From Arthrobacter sp. SPG23 (GTDB lineage Bacteria; Actinomycetota; Actinomycetes; Actinomycetales; Micrococcaceae), in NCBI RefSeq assembly GCF_000876655.1, contig NZ_JYCN01000007.1, positions 1 through 55,565 of the forward strand: a stretch of 55,565 bases of DNA. Direction: 5' to 3'. The stretch's first letter is position 1, and each line of letters opens with the position of its first letter. Shown here one piece after another: positions 1-9,047 of the stretch. The notes beneath the pieces are model-generated. The model made no database searches. It was not told where the DNA came from and saw nothing but the letters and a program-made list of their open reading frames with translations. The position numbers were made by a program, and so were the translations under genes.

Positions 1-430
1 CATGACCGCGGCCTGACCCGAACGTGCCCCCCGGACGTGGTGAGAGTGGCGGCAGCACGCAGGAGCTAACTCGAGAGCCCGCTATGAGCAGACGGGGTCA
101 AACCGTCGACGCTCGATCCTAGACACCCGACATGCTCCAGCCGAACAGATCGTCATGCGGTAACCAACCCGCGAATGTCAGCCTGACACTGCAGTCGCAA
201 AGGACTCGCCACCACGGTCACCACAACCGGCCGGCACACGATGAGCGGCCCCCGGGAACCAAAACCCAGAAGCCGCTCATCCCTGCTCTCTTGACAACCA
301 GACCTACATATCAGCGGGGCGGCGGGCGGATGCGCCTCACAGGTGGCCGCGGGCGTGCGGTTTGCGCCCATTCCAGTTAACATGCATTAACTGCGTTACG
401 CCGGGTTCGGTTCCACATCAAGGAGGATGC
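1..430. other. Gene-free leader region before the first dehydrogenase gene
   Basis: No convincing gene was found here; reading frames in it lack ribosome sites and recognisable protein character. It holds an inverted repeat (240-249 with 272-281, arms GATGAGCGGC/GCCGCTCATC, 22-nt loop) that could terminate an upstream transcript, although no T tract follows. A second, shorter palindrome at 376-391 is listed separately. A TTGACA at 291-296 has no -10 box at a usable distance. Confidence 0.6.
376..391. promoter_or_regulatory. Candidate operator GTTAACATGCATTAAC
   Basis: A 16-bp imperfect palindrome with arms GTTAA/TTAAC lies 39 bp before the start of the SDR gene, in an AT-rich patch of otherwise GC-rich DNA. 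The position suits an operator of a dimeric regulator (TetR, GntR or IclR type) for the fatty-acyl dehydrogenase pair. The regulator is not identifiable from the window. Confidence 0.4.
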
Positions 431-1270
431 ATGGACATCAAAGGTACTGTCGCGCTCATTACGGGAGGAGCCTCCGGGCTGGGCGCCGCAACCGCGCGCC
501 GCCTGTTCGACGCCGGGGCCTCGGTGGTGCTGGTGGATCTGCCGTCGTCGCAGGGGGAGGCGTATGCGGCGGAGCTGAATGGCGGCTCCGGCGTGTCCGG
601 TGCCGGCGGTGCGTCCGCCGGGGCCGCTTCCGGTGCGTCCGGCCAGACTGCCGTGTTTGTCCCGGCCGACGTGACCAGCGAGGAGCAGGTGCAGGCCGCC
701 GTCGACGCCGCCGTTGGCCTGGGACCGATGCGCATCGTGGTGAACTGCGCCGGCATCGCCACCCCGGGTAAGGTCCTGGGCCGCGAGGGTGTGCTGCCGC
801 TGGACACCTTCAACCGCGTCATCCAGATCAACCTCGTGGGCACCTTCAACGTGATCCGGCTCGCGGCCGCCGCCATGGCCGCCACCGAGCCCGCCGTGAC
901 CGACCTCGGCGGCCCGGAGCGCGGCGTCATCATCAACACCGCGTCCGTGGCCGCGTTCGACGGGCAGATCGGCCAGCCCGCCTACGCCGCGTCCAAGGGT
1001 GCCGTGGCCGCAATGACCCTGCCGATCGCCCGTGAACTGGCCCGGTCCCTGATCCGCGTGGTCACCATCGCGCCCGGGATTTTCGAGACGCCCATGATGG
1101 CCGGACTGCCGCAGGAGGCGCAGGACTCGCTGGGGAAGCAGGTGCCGCATCCGTCCCGGCTGGGCCGGCCGGCCGAGTACGCCAACCTGGCCGCGCACAT
1201 CGTGGACAACGCCATGCTCAACGGCGAAACCATCCGCCTCGACGGCGCCATCCGGATGGGACCGAAATGA
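431..1270 (+). CDS. Short-chain dehydrogenase/reductase, 3-hydroxyacyl-CoA dehydrogenase type-2 like
   Basis: 279 aa. Cytosolic NAD(H)-dependent oxidoreductase with a Rossmann fold: TGGASGLG near residues 11-18, the catalytic Ser in [12 protein letters not shown] and the YAASK catalytic Tyr-Lys pair. The pattern is closest to HSD10/3-hydroxyacyl-CoA dehydrogenase type 2, which oxidises 3-hydroxyacyl-CoA in beta-oxidation or branched-chain acid degradation. The ATG at 431 is chosen because AAGGAGG ends 4 nt upstream; an extension to 362 lacks such a site. A Gly/Ala/Ser-rich insert near residues 50-73 is unusual for the family. The stop overlaps the next start (ATGA), so it is translationally coupled to an acyl-CoA dehydrogenase, supporting a role in acyl-CoA oxidation. 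Confidence 0.88.
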   Translation: MDIKGTVALITGGASGLGAATARRLFDAGASVVLVDLPSSQGEAYAAELNGGSGVSGAGGASAGAASGASGQTAVFVPADVTSEEQVQAAVDAAVGLGPMRIVVNCAGIATPGKVLGREGVLPLDTFNRVIQINLVGTFNVIRLAAAAMAATEPAVTDLGGPERGVIINTASVAAFDGQIGQPAYAASKGAVAAMTLPIARELARSLIRVVTIAPGIFETPMMAGLPQEAQDSLGKQVPHPSRLGRPAEYANLAAHIVDNAMLNGETIRLDGAIRMGPK

Positions 1271-2508
1271 CGGCGGCGCCGGGTCAGGGCACGGTTCCGG
1301 CGCAGCCGGCTCCGGCTGCGAACGCCGTGGATTCACTGCCCACGGCCGACTTCTTCGGGTTCGAATCGCTGCTCAGCGACCGGGAGCGGCGGAAGCTGGA
1401 GGAGCTGCGGGAATTCCTGGCGACGGAGATCGCGCCCTTCGCCACGGATTGGTGGAACAACGCCGAATTTCCCGCGCACATCCTGCCCAAACTCGCCGCC
1501 CTCGAGCTGAGTGCCCCCGCCCAGCGCGGCTACAGCCACCTGTTCGCGGGCCTGGTGATTGCCGAAATCACCAGGGTGGACACGTCCATCGCCACGTTCT
1601 TCCTGGTGCACCATGACCTCTTCGTTGAGTCCCTGTACGGGTTCGGTTCCGAGGAACAGAAGGGCCGCCTGCTCGACGACGCCGCCAGCCTCCGCACTAC
1701 CGGCGCCTTTGCGCTGACCGAACCGGAGCACGGCTCCGATGTGGCCGGCGGGATGGAGACACGGGCGCGCCGCGTGACCGGGGGAGCCGACGACGGCGGC
1801 GACTGCTGGATCCTTAACGGCGCCAAGCGCTGGATCGGCAACGGGACGTTCTGCGACTACATGCTCGTGTGGGCCCGGGACGAGGACGACGGCGCCATCC
1901 GGGGCTTCATCGTGGACGCGAAACTCCCAGGCCTCAGCCGAAGCCGGATCGAGAACAAGATCGCCCTGCGCACGGTGCAGAACGCGGACATCGTTTTTCG
2001 GGATGTGCGGGTGGCGGAGGCGGACCGATTCGCCGGCATCGGCAGCTTCGAGGACACCAATGAACTGCTGCGCGGGTCCAGGATCATGGTGGCGTGGCAG
2101 GCGGTTGGCCAGCAGCTGGCGGCGTTCGACGTTGCCCGGCAGCACGCCGTCGAACGCCAGCAGTTCGGCCGCCCGCTGGCCAAATTCCAGCTCATCCAGC
2201 AGCAGCTGGTGACCATGCTGGGCAACGCCGTGGCCAGCATGGGCATGATGGTACGGATCGCCCAGCTGCAGCAGGACGGCATGGCGGACATGGCCCAGGT
2301 GGCGCTGGCGAAGTCGTATACCAGCTCCCGGATGCGCGAAACCGTGGCGATGGGGCGGTCCATCCTGGGCGGAAACGGGATCGTCACGGATTACCGGATG
2401 GCCAAGATCTTCGCCGACGCCGAGGCCATCTACACCTATGAAGGATCCTTCGAGATCAACTCGCTGATCGTGGGCCGCGCCGTCACCGGGGTGTCGGCGA
2501 TCGTCTAA
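1267..2508 (+). CDS. Acyl-CoA dehydrogenase family protein
   Basis: 413 aa FAD enzyme introducing the alpha-beta double bond into an acyl-CoA. Visible family signatures: [11 protein letters not shown] (flavin/substrate loop), [38 protein letters not shown], and the C-terminal YEGSFEIN containing the catalytic Glu. The overall pattern resembles the glutaryl-CoA dehydrogenase/ACX4 branch (the EG-x-x-x-IN-x-LI end) more than medium-chain enzymes, so a short or branched substrate is plausible but unproven. The start overlaps the preceding stop by 4 bp (ATGA), indicating a two-gene operon with the hydroxyacyl-CoA dehydrogenase. It ends 13 bp from a convergent gene. Confidence 0.9.
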   Translation: MTAAPGQGTVPAQPAPAANAVDSLPTADFFGFESLLSDRERRKLEELREFLATEIAPFATDWWNNAEFPAHILPKLAALELSAPAQRGYSHLFAGLVIAEITRVDTSIATFFLVHHDLFVESLYGFGSEEQKGRLLDDAASLRTTGAFALTEPEHGSDVAGGMETRARRVTGGADDGGDCWILNGAKRWIGNGTFCDYMLVWARDEDDGAIRGFIVDAKLPGLSRSRIENKIALRTVQNADIVFRDVRVAEADRFAGIGSFEDTNELLRGSRIMVAWQAVGQQLAAFDVARQHAVERQQFGRPLAKFQLIQQQLVTMLGNAVASMGMMVRIAQLQQDGMADMAQVALAKSYTSSRMRETVAMGRSILGGNGIVTDYRMAKIFADAEAIYTYEGSFEINSLIVGRAVTGVSAIV

Positions 2509-2521
2509 GGCCAGTTCGCGC

Positions 2522-3346
2522 TCAGTCGGCGATCATCGGGTCCTTCTCGCCGGCCTCTATCCGGTAGTCAAGGCTGTTGTTCTTCACGGGCATGGGGCAG
2601 GTCCCGTAGGGCGTGAAGGCGCTCGGGTAGTTGATGGCTCGGTTGAAGTCCAGGACCACCGAACCGTCCGGCCTGGGCCGCGCCGTGGACACCTTGCGCC
2701 ACTCGTCCGTCGAGTCCCCGTTGGTTTCGTCGTGGAACGTGGCAGTCAGGGCGCCGAGCTTCTCCTCTTCGGCCTGCAGGTGGAACTCGTGGTCCTTGCC
2801 GGGCAGCCGGAATACCAGCTCGCCCACAGTGCGGTGCACGCCGTCCACCAGCGGGTTGGCGGTTCCGATCGGAACGTCCACCGGCGTCGGGTAGGGGCGG
2901 AACTCGGCATCGATCACCAGGTCGGGGCGGTACTCAAAGGTGGGCACGCCGTCGAACTCCGTGAACACCGGCGAGCTGGAATCCCGGGTGCGGATGGCGT
3001 ACCTGTCCGCGCGCATGGCCAGTTCCACCACCACCTGCGTGCCGTCGTCGCCGCCGAACTGCACCCACATCAGCGACTCCTCGTCCGCCAGCGCGGCCGA
3101 GATGGTGCCGTCCACGGCTTCGCCCGTCTCCACCAGCGTCAGCCCATCGGTCGCCGCCGCGGTGAGGAACGCCGTCGTGCCGTCCGTTGACCAGAGTCCG
3201 GGGGCGAGGTCGACGGCGGCCGGCTGGCGGTCCAGCCACTGGAACGACGTGAGAGTCAGCCAGCCGTGCTCGCTGGCCAGTGCCTTGTTGCGGTTGGCGC
3301 GGAACCGGTTCCAGCGCTCGAGTTGTGCGTCAGTGGAAGAGTCCAT
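2522..3346 (-). CDS. DUF1684 domain protein
   Basis: 274 aa, no signal peptide or membrane segment. The N-terminal WNRFRANRNKALASEHGWLTL stretch and the C-terminal PYGTCPMPVKNNSL...IEAGEK block are hallmarks of DUF1684, a family without an assigned reaction that occurs across actinobacteria and bacteroidetes. The start is an ATG preceded by GAGGAA at good spacing. It lies downstream of the TetR gene on the same strand with a 40-bp gap, so the two may be co-transcribed, and converges on the acyl-CoA dehydrogenase. No function is claimed. Confidence 0.82.
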   Translation of the reverse strand: MDSSTDAQLERWNRFRANRNKALASEHGWLTLTSFQWLDRQPAAVDLAPGLWSTDGTTAFLTAAATDGLTLVETGEAVDGTISAALADEESLMWVQFGGDDGTQVVVELAMRADRYAIRTRDSSSPVFTEFDGVPTFEYRPDLVIDAEFRPYPTPVDVPIGTANPLVDGVHRTVGELVFRLPGKDHEFHLQAEEEKLGALTATFHDETNGDSTDEWRKVSTARPRPDGSVVLDFNRAINYPSAFTPYGTCPMPVKNNSLDYRIEAGEKDPMIAD

Positions 3347-3386
3347 GGTTCCTCGTTCGTTGGTCCTGGTTGCTGAGGGGGAAAGG

Positions 3387-3995
3387 TTACTTCGGGGTGC
3401 CCAGGCTGGCGGCTATCAGCTGGGAGGCAGCCTCCCGGGCGGTGACGGCGGCTTCCGGGTCCCCGTCCAGTACACCGCTGGCCAGGCCTCCGTCCAGAAT
3501 CAGCGAGAGGCTTCGTGCCAACCGGTCCGGCCGCGCGGCGCCTGCATCGGCGGCCAGCCCCTGCATCCACTCCAGCACGGCCTTCTTATGGGCAACGGTG
3601 CGCTCATGAACCCGCGTCCCGGACGCTGACTCGGCGGCGGCGTTGATGAAGGCGCAGCCCCGGTAGCCGTCGCGGCGGCACGCGGAAGCGAGGGCGTCGA
3701 ACAGCCCGGCGAGCTGCGCCGCCGGGTCCGGACCCGCGGCCTCCGCCGCTGCGTGGAGCTGACCCGTCCAGATGGCATCCACCTTGTCCAGGTAGGCGAG
3801 GATCAGTTCGTCTTTGGCAGGAAAGTACTTGTAGAACGTGGCCTTGGAGATCCCGGATTCCGCGATGATGGTGTCGATGCCGGCAGCGCGCAGGCCGTGG
3901 GCATAGAAGAGCCTGAAGGCGGTCGCCAGGATCTTTTCCCTGGCGGGTCCGGCGGGAGTTCGGACAGCCTGCGGTACGGGTGCTGGCGTCGTCAT
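3387..3995 (-). CDS. TetR/AcrR family transcriptional regulator
   Basis: 202 aa DNA-binding repressor-type protein. The N-terminal helix-turn-helix is clear (IIAESGISKATFYKYFPAKDEL, residues about 37-58), followed by an all-helical ligand-binding domain. I prefer the ATG at 3995 (MTTPAPVP) over a TTG at 4016: it lies 6 nt from a TACCAT -10-like box, fitting a leaderless mRNA. The 4009-4026 operator then covers the promoter spacer, giving autorepression. It is divergent from the NADP-binding reductase at 4177, whose upstream region carries two further copies of the operator, so that gene is the likely target. Confidence 0.88.
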   Translation of the reverse strand: MTTPAPVPQAVRTPAGPAREKILATAFRLFYAHGLRAAGIDTIIAESGISKATFYKYFPAKDELILAYLDKVDAIWTGQLHAAAEAAGPDPAAQLAGLFDALASACRRDGYRGCAFINAAAESASGTRVHERTVAHKKAVLEWMQGLAADAGAARPDRLARSLSLILDGGLASGVLDGDPEAAVTAREAASQLIAASLGTPK

Positions 3996-4008
3996 GACTC
4001 TATGGTAC

Positions 4009-4026
4009 ACAGACAAGTCTGTCTGT
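4009..4026. promoter_or_regulatory. TetR operator copy 1
   Basis: ACAGACAAGTCTGTCTGT: arms ACAGAC/GTCTGT separated by 6 bp. It lies just upstream of the -10-like box of the TetR gene, a position suited to autorepression. It is one of three sites sharing AGAC-N6-GTCT between the divergent genes. Confidence 0.75.
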
Positions 4027-4087
4027 GCCTGCAGCTGTGGAGTTTCCCACGTTCGAAGCCGCGATCGCCACTTGGTGATTGCTTGCC

Positions 4088-4105
4088 GTAGACAGATCTG
4101 TCTGA
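4088..4105. promoter_or_regulatory. TetR operator copy 2
   Basis: GTAGACAGATCTGTCTGA, containing a perfect 14-bp palindrome at 4090-4103. Same AGAC-N6-GTCT architecture as copies 1 and 3; upstream of the reductase gene. Confidence 0.75.
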
Positions 4106-4122
4106 TAGCGTCGCTGCTACCA

Positions 4123-4140
4123 GTAGACGAACCTGTCTAC
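4123..4140. promoter_or_regulatory. TetR operator copy 3
   Basis: GTAGACGAACCTGTCTAC: arms GTAGAC/GTCTAC around 6 bp. Its centre is 35 bp from that of copy 2, and it lies 36 bp before the reductase start. Confidence 0.72.
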
Positions 4141-4176
4141 CCAAGCGCCGCAACTAAGAGATCAGGATGAGACGCC

Positions 4177-4857
4177 ATGAAAATTGCTGTATTGGGAACC
4201 GGCACGGTCGGCAGGACCATGGCCGGAGCGCTGGCGGAACTCGGCCACGAAATCGTCATCGGGACCCGCGATCCGAAGGTCACCCTGGCCCGGACGGAAC
4301 CGGACGCCATGGGCGCTCCCCCCTTCGGCCAGTGGCTTCCGGAGCACCCCCACGTCCACCTGGCTGCGTACGCTGACGTCGCGGCTGGCGCCGAGCTGAT
4401 CGTCAACGCCACGGAAGGCGCACGTTCCGTTGCGGCGCTCTCGGCCGCCGGTGCGGAAAACCTTGCCGGCAAGATCATCGTGGATATCGCCAATCCGCTC
4501 GACTTCTCGCACGGTATGCCCCCTACGCTTAACCCGGTCAACACGGACAGCCTCGGGGAGCAGATCCAGCGGGCGTTCCCCGACGCCAAGGTGGTCAAGA
4601 CCCTTAACACCATGAACGCGAGCCTGATGGTCGACCCCGGCCGTGCGGCAGGAGGTGACCACTCCGTGTTCGTCTCGGGCAACGATCCCGAGGCAAAACG
4701 TGAGGTGACTACGCTCCTCAAGAGCCTTGGACATCAGGACGTCATTGACCTGGGCGATATCACCACGGCACGCGGCGCTGAGATGCTCCTGCCCATCTGG
4801 CTGCGGCTCTGGGGCGCCCTGGGAACGGCGAACTTCAACTTCAAGATCGCACGCTGA
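4177..4857 (+). CDS. NADP-binding reductase, F420-dependent oxidoreductase-like
   Basis: 226 aa. The N-terminus MKIAVLGTGTVGRTMA carries the Rossmann GxGxxG, and GTRDP follows the second strand as in NADPH:F420 oxidoreductase (Fno) and YrrL/ProC-like proteins. The C-terminal half (VVKTLNTMNASLM, DLGDITTARGAEMLLPIW) matches the small 'NADPH-dependent F420 reductase' group, many of whose members have unknown substrates. Binding of a dinucleotide is well supported; F420 use is not. It is divergent from and probably repressed by the TetR protein through the operators at 4088-4140. Confidence 0.8.
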   Translation: MKIAVLGTGTVGRTMAGALAELGHEIVIGTRDPKVTLARTEPDAMGAPPFGQWLPEHPHVHLAAYADVAAGAELIVNATEGARSVAALSAAGAENLAGKIIVDIANPLDFSHGMPPTLNPVNTDSLGEQIQRAFPDAKVVKTLNTMNASLMVDPGRAAGGDHSVFVSGNDPEAKREVTTLLKSLGHQDVIDLGDITTARGAEMLLPIWLRLWGALGTANFNFKIAR

Positions 4858-4864
4858 GTCGGTT

Positions 4865-4934
4865 TTTGAGGCGCCGGACCACCGGCGGCGGCGTCTCAAA
4901 GACCGGGGGCGGCGCCTAATAAAACAGGCGCCGC
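4865..4934 (+). terminator. Tandem hairpins after the reductase gene
   Basis: Two stem-loops follow the stop codon: 4865-4876 with 4889-4900 (12 bp, one G-U) and 4909-4917 with 4926-4934 (9 bp perfect, loop AATAAAAC). Neither has a T tract, so termination may be factor-assisted. Confidence 0.55.
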
Positions 4935-5080
4935 GGCGGACGTCAAGGGCGCGAACACTATCTGAGACAAATTCCCACCCCGCAACAGTGCCGGGTAACA
5001 TCCCATAGGAACACGTAACCCGGCTCACAGTATCCAGCGCAGTGTACGAGCCAAGTCCGAACCCTCGAAAGATAGTTTCC

Positions 5081-7942
5081 ATGGCTGACACTGCAGTAAA
5101 TCCAGGCACCCATCTCGCAGGCACTGACCTTCCCGGCGCCGATGCCAGCACCGACCTCGCGTCCGAGCTCCGGGCGGACGTCCGGCGCGTCTCCACGCTG
5201 CTGGGTGAGTCGCTGGTCCGCCAGCACGGCCCCGAGCTCCTCGACCTCGTGGAGCAGGTCCGGCTCCTGACCAAGGAGTCCAAGGAGGCTGCCCGCGGAG
5301 GCGCGGATGCCACCGGCCCCTGGAGCTCGCACGACGTCGTCGCCCAGGTCCGCGAACTCCTGGGCTCCCTGCCCATTGACCAGGCCACCGACCTGGTACG
5401 TGCCTTTGCGTTCTACTTCCACCTGGCTAATGCCGCCGAGCAGGTCCACCGGGTCCGCGGACTGCGGACCCGGCAGGAGAAGGACGGCTGGCTGGCCAAG
5501 GCCGTGCAGGAGATCGCCGGCCAAGCCGGCCAGTCCGTGCTGCAGGAAGTAGTCAACGAACTGGACGTCCGTCCCATCTTCACGGCCCACCCCACGGAGG
5601 CTTCCCGGCGCTCCGTCCTGGATAAGATCCGCAGGCTGTCCGACGTCCTGGCAGTTTCCACCGAGGAAGGCACCTCGGCCCGCCGCCGCCAGGACCGCCA
5701 GCTCGCCGAAGTGATCGACCAGATGTGGCAGACGGACGAGCTCCGCCAGGTCCGGCCAACTCCGGTGGACGAGGCGCGCAATGCCATCTACTACCTGAAC
5801 AGCATCCTCACCGACGCCATGCCCGAAATGCTCTCGGACCTCTCCGAGCTGCTGGGGGAGCACGGCGTCACGCTGCCGTCGCAGAAGGCCCCCATCCGCT
5901 TCGGCTCGTGGATCGGCGGCGACCGCGACGGCAACCCCAACGTCACTGCCGGCGTCACCCGCGAGATCCTGCAGATCCAGAACCAGCACGCCGTCCGGAT
6001 CAGTATCGCCATGATCGACGAGCTCATCGCCATCCTGTCCAACTCCACCGCGCTGGCCGGGGCGGACCAGGAACTGCTGGACTCGATCGATACGGACCTC
6101 AAGAACCTGCCGGGACTCGACCGCCGCGTTCTGGAACTCAATGCCCAGGAGCCGTACCGGCTCAAGCTCACCTGCATCAAGGCCAAGCTCCTCAACACGG
6201 CCAAGCGCGTGGCGGCCGGTTCCTCGCATGAGCCCGGTCGGGACTACACTTCGACGGCCGGTGTCCTCGCTGAGCTCGGGCTGCTGGAGAAATCACTCCG
6301 CAACCACCACGCCGGCCTGGCCGCGGACGGTGCGCTCGCGCGGGTGCGCCGCGCCATTGCTTCCTTCGGGCTGCACCTCGCCACCCTGGACATCCGCGAA
6401 CACGCCGACCACCACCACGACGCCGTCGGGCAGCTTATGGACCGCCTCGGCGGCCCCGGCGTGCGGTACTCCGAACTCAGCCGCGCCGAGCGCCTGGAGG
6501 TGCTGGGGGCGGAACTGGGGTCCCGCCGTCCGCTGTCGGGCCACCCGATTAAGCTCGACGGCGTCGCCGACGGCACGTACGACGTCTTCCGCGAGATCCG
6601 CCGCGCCCTGAAGACCTACGGTCCGGATGTCATCGAGACGTACATCATTTCCATGACCCGCGGCGCCGACGACGTCCTGGCCGCTGCCGTGCTGGCCCGC
6701 GAAGCAGGGCTCGTCAGCCTCTTCGGTGACGCGCCGTACGCCAAGATCGGCTTCGCTCCGCTGTTGGAGACGGTGGAGGAGCTGCGGGCTTCTGCCGAGA
6801 TCGTGGACCAGCTGCTGTCCGATCCTTCCTACCGGGAACTCGTCAGGCTGCGCGGCGACGTGCAGGAAATCATGCTTGGCTACTCGGACTCCAACAAGGA
6901 GTCCGGCGTCATGACCAGCCAGTGGGAAATCCACAAAACCCAGCGGAAGCTGCGCGACGTCGCGGCCAAGCACGGCGTCCGGGTCCGGCTCTTCCACGGC
7001 CGCGGCGGATCCGTGGGCCGCGGCGGCGGACCCACGTACGACGCGATCATGGCCCAGCCGAACGGCGTCCTGGAAGGCGAAATCAAGTTCACCGAACAGG
7101 GCGAAGTCATCTCGGACAAGTACTCGCTGCCCGAACTGGCACGCGAGAACCTTGAGCTTTCCCTCGCTGCCGTCATGCAGGGTTCCGCCCTGCACCGCAC
7201 GCCGCGTACGTCCGAGGACCAGCGCGAGCGCTACGGCCACGTCATGGAGACCATCTCCGATGCCGCGTTCGCACGCTACCGCTCGCTGATCGACGATCCG
7301 GACCTGCCGGCCTACTTCATGGCGTCCACGCCAGTGGAACAGCTTGGCTCCCTCAACATCGGCTCGCGTCCGTCCAAGCGTCCGGACTCCGGCGCCGGGC
7401 TGGGCGGGCTGCGCGCCATCCCGTGGGTGTTCGGCTGGACCCAGTCGCGGCAGATCGTGCCGGGCTGGTTCGGCGTCGGCTCCGGGCTGAAGGCCGCCCG
7501 CGAAGCCGGCAACACGGAACAGCTCACGGAAATGATGGACCGCTGGCACTTTTTCCGCTCAGTGCTGTCCAACGTGGAAATGACCCTGGCCAAGACGGAC
7601 ATGGACATCGCCGGCTACTACGTCTCCACCCTGGTTCCGGAGGAGCTGCACCACCTGTTCCGGGCCATCCGGGAGGAATACGAACTCACGGTCACAGAGA
7701 TCCAGAAGCTCACCGGTGAACACGTGCTCCTCGACGCGCAGCCCACCCTCAAGCGCTCCCTGGAGATCCGAGACCAATACCTCGACCCCATTAGCTACCT
7801 CCAGGTGGAACTGATGCGCCGCATCCGGGCCGAAGGTTCGGAGGGCGAGAGCATGTCCGGGGCCGAGATTGACGAGCGCCTCCAGCGGGCCATGCTCATC
7901 ACGGTCAACGGAGTGGCAGCAGGCCTCCGCAACACCGGCTAG
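5081..7942 (+). CDS. ppc: Phosphoenolpyruvate carboxylase
   Basis: 953 aa, normal length for bacterial PEPC. Carboxylates PEP with bicarbonate to oxaloacetate plus phosphate, replenishing the TCA cycle. All signatures are present: [10 protein letters not shown] with catalytic His near residue 170, [19 protein letters not shown] near 597, the glycine loop [13 protein letters not shown] from about 638, [10 protein letters not shown], and the conserved C-terminal NTG. I start at ATG 5081 (MADTAVN); an in-frame GTG at 5042 would add 13 residues without family support. Its counter-enzyme pckG lies at the other end of the window. Confidence 0.97.
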   Translation: MADTAVNPGTHLAGTDLPGADASTDLASELRADVRRVSTLLGESLVRQHGPELLDLVEQVRLLTKESKEAARGGADATGPWSSHDVVAQVRELLGSLPIDQATDLVRAFAFYFHLANAAEQVHRVRGLRTRQEKDGWLAKAVQEIAGQAGQSVLQEVVNELDVRPIFTAHPTEASRRSVLDKIRRLSDVLAVSTEEGTSARRRQDRQLAEVIDQMWQTDELRQVRPTPVDEARNAIYYLNSILTDAMPEMLSDLSELLGEHGVTLPSQKAPIRFGSWIGGDRDGNPNVTAGVTREILQIQNQHAVRISIAMIDELIAILSNSTALAGADQELLDSIDTDLKNLPGLDRRVLELNAQEPYRLKLTCIKAKLLNTAKRVAAGSSHEPGRDYTSTAGVLAELGLLEKSLRNHHAGLAADGALARVRRAIASFGLHLATLDIREHADHHHDAVGQLMDRLGGPGVRYSELSRAERLEVLGAELGSRRPLSGHPIKLDGVADGTYDVFREIRRALKTYGPDVIETYIISMTRGADDVLAAAVLAREAGLVSLFGDAPYAKIGFAPLLETVEELRASAEIVDQLLSDPSYRELVRLRGDVQEIMLGYSDSNKESGVMTSQWEIHKTQRKLRDVAAKHGVRVRLFHGRGGSVGRGGGPTYDAIMAQPNGVLEGEIKFTEQGEVISDKYSLPELARENLELSLAAVMQGSALHRTPRTSEDQRERYGHVMETISDAAFARYRSLIDDPDLPAYFMASTPVEQLGSLNIGSRPSKRPDSGAGLGGLRAIPWVFGWTQSRQIVPGWFGVGSGLKAAREAGNTEQLTEMMDRWHFFRSVLSNVEMTLAKTDMDIAGYYVSTLVPEELHHLFRAIREEYELTVTEIQKLTGEHVLLDAQPTLKRSLEIRDQYLDPISYLQVELMRRIRAEGSEGESMSGAEIDERLQRAMLITVNGVAAGLRNTG

Positions 7943-7970
7943 TCCCACTCGTCCGGCGCCAGCGACGGTT

Positions 7971-8035
7971 AGCGCGAACGGGCAGATAAGGCCCTGCGGA
8001 CGAGGATCTGCGGGCGTTATCTGCCCGTTCGCGCT
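7971..8035. repeat. Long intergenic hairpin element, copy A
   Basis: Arms 7971-7994 and 8012-8035 pair over 24 bp with one mismatch; the outer end begins AGCGCGAACGGGCA. It separates ppc from the next co-directional gene. A second element with the same outer sequence lies at 50741-50808. It may act as a terminator or be a dispersed palindromic repeat. Confidence 0.75.
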
Positions 8036-8040
8036 GACGT

Positions 8041-8046
8041 TAGGGT
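8041..8046 (+). promoter_or_regulatory. -10-like box TAGGGT, leaderless type
   Basis: TAGGGT lies 7 nt before ATG 8054, and no ribosome-binding site precedes that start, which fits a leaderless mRNA. No good -35 is visible. Confidence 0.45.
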
Positions 8047-8053
8047 TGTTTTC

Positions 8054-8359
8054 ATGCCTTCGTTCCAGACCAGACTCAAGATCACCGGGCTGAAGCCTGG
8101 AAATCCTCCCGAGGCCGTGATGGCCGCTGCTGTCGAAGCCCTTGGAACAAGGCACCACGTGGAATCGAACCAGCTCCAGATTGCAGGCGGCGTGCCGGAG
8201 CTGAACCTCCGCTTCCTGGTGGAGCCAACGGAATACACCGGTGAGAACAACCAGGCGCGGGAGTCGGCGGCGATGATGCGCGACGCCGTCGAGAACGTTG
8301 CGGTGACGGGCGCGCTTTTGGTGCTCCGCCGCAACCGCGGCCGCTGGGCTCCGGTCTAA
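8054..8359 (+). CDS. Small conserved hypothetical protein
   Basis: 101 aa, soluble, alternating strand/helix character (LKITGLKPG, PEAVMAAAVEALG, LNLRFLVEPTEYT, ARESAAMMRDAVEN, TGALLVLRRNRGRW). No known domain is recognised. The balanced composition and a -10 box directly before the ATG argue for a real gene. Its stop overlaps the convergent DedA stop by 4 bp. It follows ppc across the long hairpin, so it probably has its own promoter. Confidence 0.65.
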   Translation: MPSFQTRLKITGLKPGNPPEAVMAAAVEALGTRHHVESNQLQIAGGVPELNLRFLVEPTEYTGENNQARESAAMMRDAVENVAVTGALLVLRRNRGRWAPV

Positions 8360-8973
8360 GCCGGATCGCCGGGTTCGTCCACGGGGGACCGGCTGCCTCG
8401 GCGGCGGGTGACAATCATGCCCACGACGGCGCCGATCACCAGCCCGACGGCGACGCCGATCAGCGAGCTCGCCCAGAACGGCAGCTTGGTGGCGGATCCG
8501 GTGAAATAGCCGAGCGCCGTGAGCCAGGTGCCCCAGAGAACTCCGCCCAGCGCGGCGCAGAAGCTGAATGCCCGGGTGGTGACGTCGGCAATTCCGGCAG
8601 CGGCCGACGTCGCCAGCCGTCCGCCCGGAATGAACCGGACGCCGATGATGGCACCGTACGTGGTGGAACGGCCCGCCTTCGCGATGGCCGAGTGGATGCC
8701 CCTGTGGAACGTGCGGCCCCAGCGCCACCGGTCCAGGACATGGCTGAGGCGGCGCTTGAACAGCTGGAACACTACAACGTCGCCGATCCACGACGCCAGC
8801 GCGGCAAGGATTCCCACGAGCAGGAAGTTGGCGCGGCCTTCTGCGGCGAGCGCCCCGCCCGTGATCACCACCATTTCGGAGGGGATGGGCGGGAAGATGG
8901 CATCGCCAAGGACGATGGGGATGATCCAGAAATAGATCGCGGCGCCCCAGGTGTCAACGTTGGCAAGGTCCAT
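8356..8973 (-). CDS. DedA family membrane protein
   Basis: 205 aa integral membrane protein. DedA/VTT proteins are implicated in lipid scrambling, membrane homeostasis and envelope integrity. Visible features: an amphipathic N-terminal segment, IPSEMVVITGGALAAEG, the conserved F/RFIPGGRLATSAAAGI motif and two C-terminal transmembrane helices ending in a basic tail. I prefer the ATG at 8973 (MDLANV) over 8991, because TACCTT lies exactly 6 nt upstream of it, the leaderless pattern seen elsewhere in the window. The longer start would begin inside the -10 region. Confidence 0.85.
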   Translation of the reverse strand: MDLANVDTWGAAIYFWIIPIVLGDAIFPPIPSEMVVITGGALAAEGRANFLLVGILAALASWIGDVVVFQLFKRRLSHVLDRWRWGRTFHRGIHSAIAKAGRSTTYGAIIGVRFIPGGRLATSAAAGIADVTTRAFSFCAALGGVLWGTWLTALGYFTGSATKLPFWASSLIGVAVGLVIGAVVGMIVTRRRGSRSPVDEPGDPA

Positions 8974-8979
8974 GGGCAC

Positions 8980-8985
8980 AAGGTA
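8980..8985 (-). promoter_or_regulatory. -10-like box TACCTT for DedA
   Basis: On the minus strand TACCTT is followed by 6 nt and then the ATG at 8973. No Shine-Dalgarno sequence is present, so the message is probably leaderless. Confidence 0.5.
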
Positions 8986-9047
8986 TCTCATTTTCGCGCC
9001 CCGGGACTTCCGGCCCCGGGCCGGACTGCGCCGGTATTACGCCGGTA

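Noticed and set aside
2..16. ATG-ACC-GCG-GCC-TGA at the window edge as the end of an upstream gene
   Set aside because: Four codons cannot be distinguished from chance.
291..296. TTGACA as a promoter -35
   Set aside because: No -10 at 16-18 bp; the next candidates are too close.
132..383. Two small reading frames on opposite strands upstream of the first gene
   Set aside because: No ribosome site, no protein-like composition and mutual overlap; treated as non-coding.
4958..6229. 423-residue minus-strand frame opposite ppc
   Set aside because: Antisense shadow of a well-formed ppc gene; Val/Gly/Ala-rich with no domain.
7971..8035. Long hairpin as a small RNA gene
   Set aside because: No promoter is recognised for it, and its sharing with 50741-50808 supports a repeat or terminator-like element instead.
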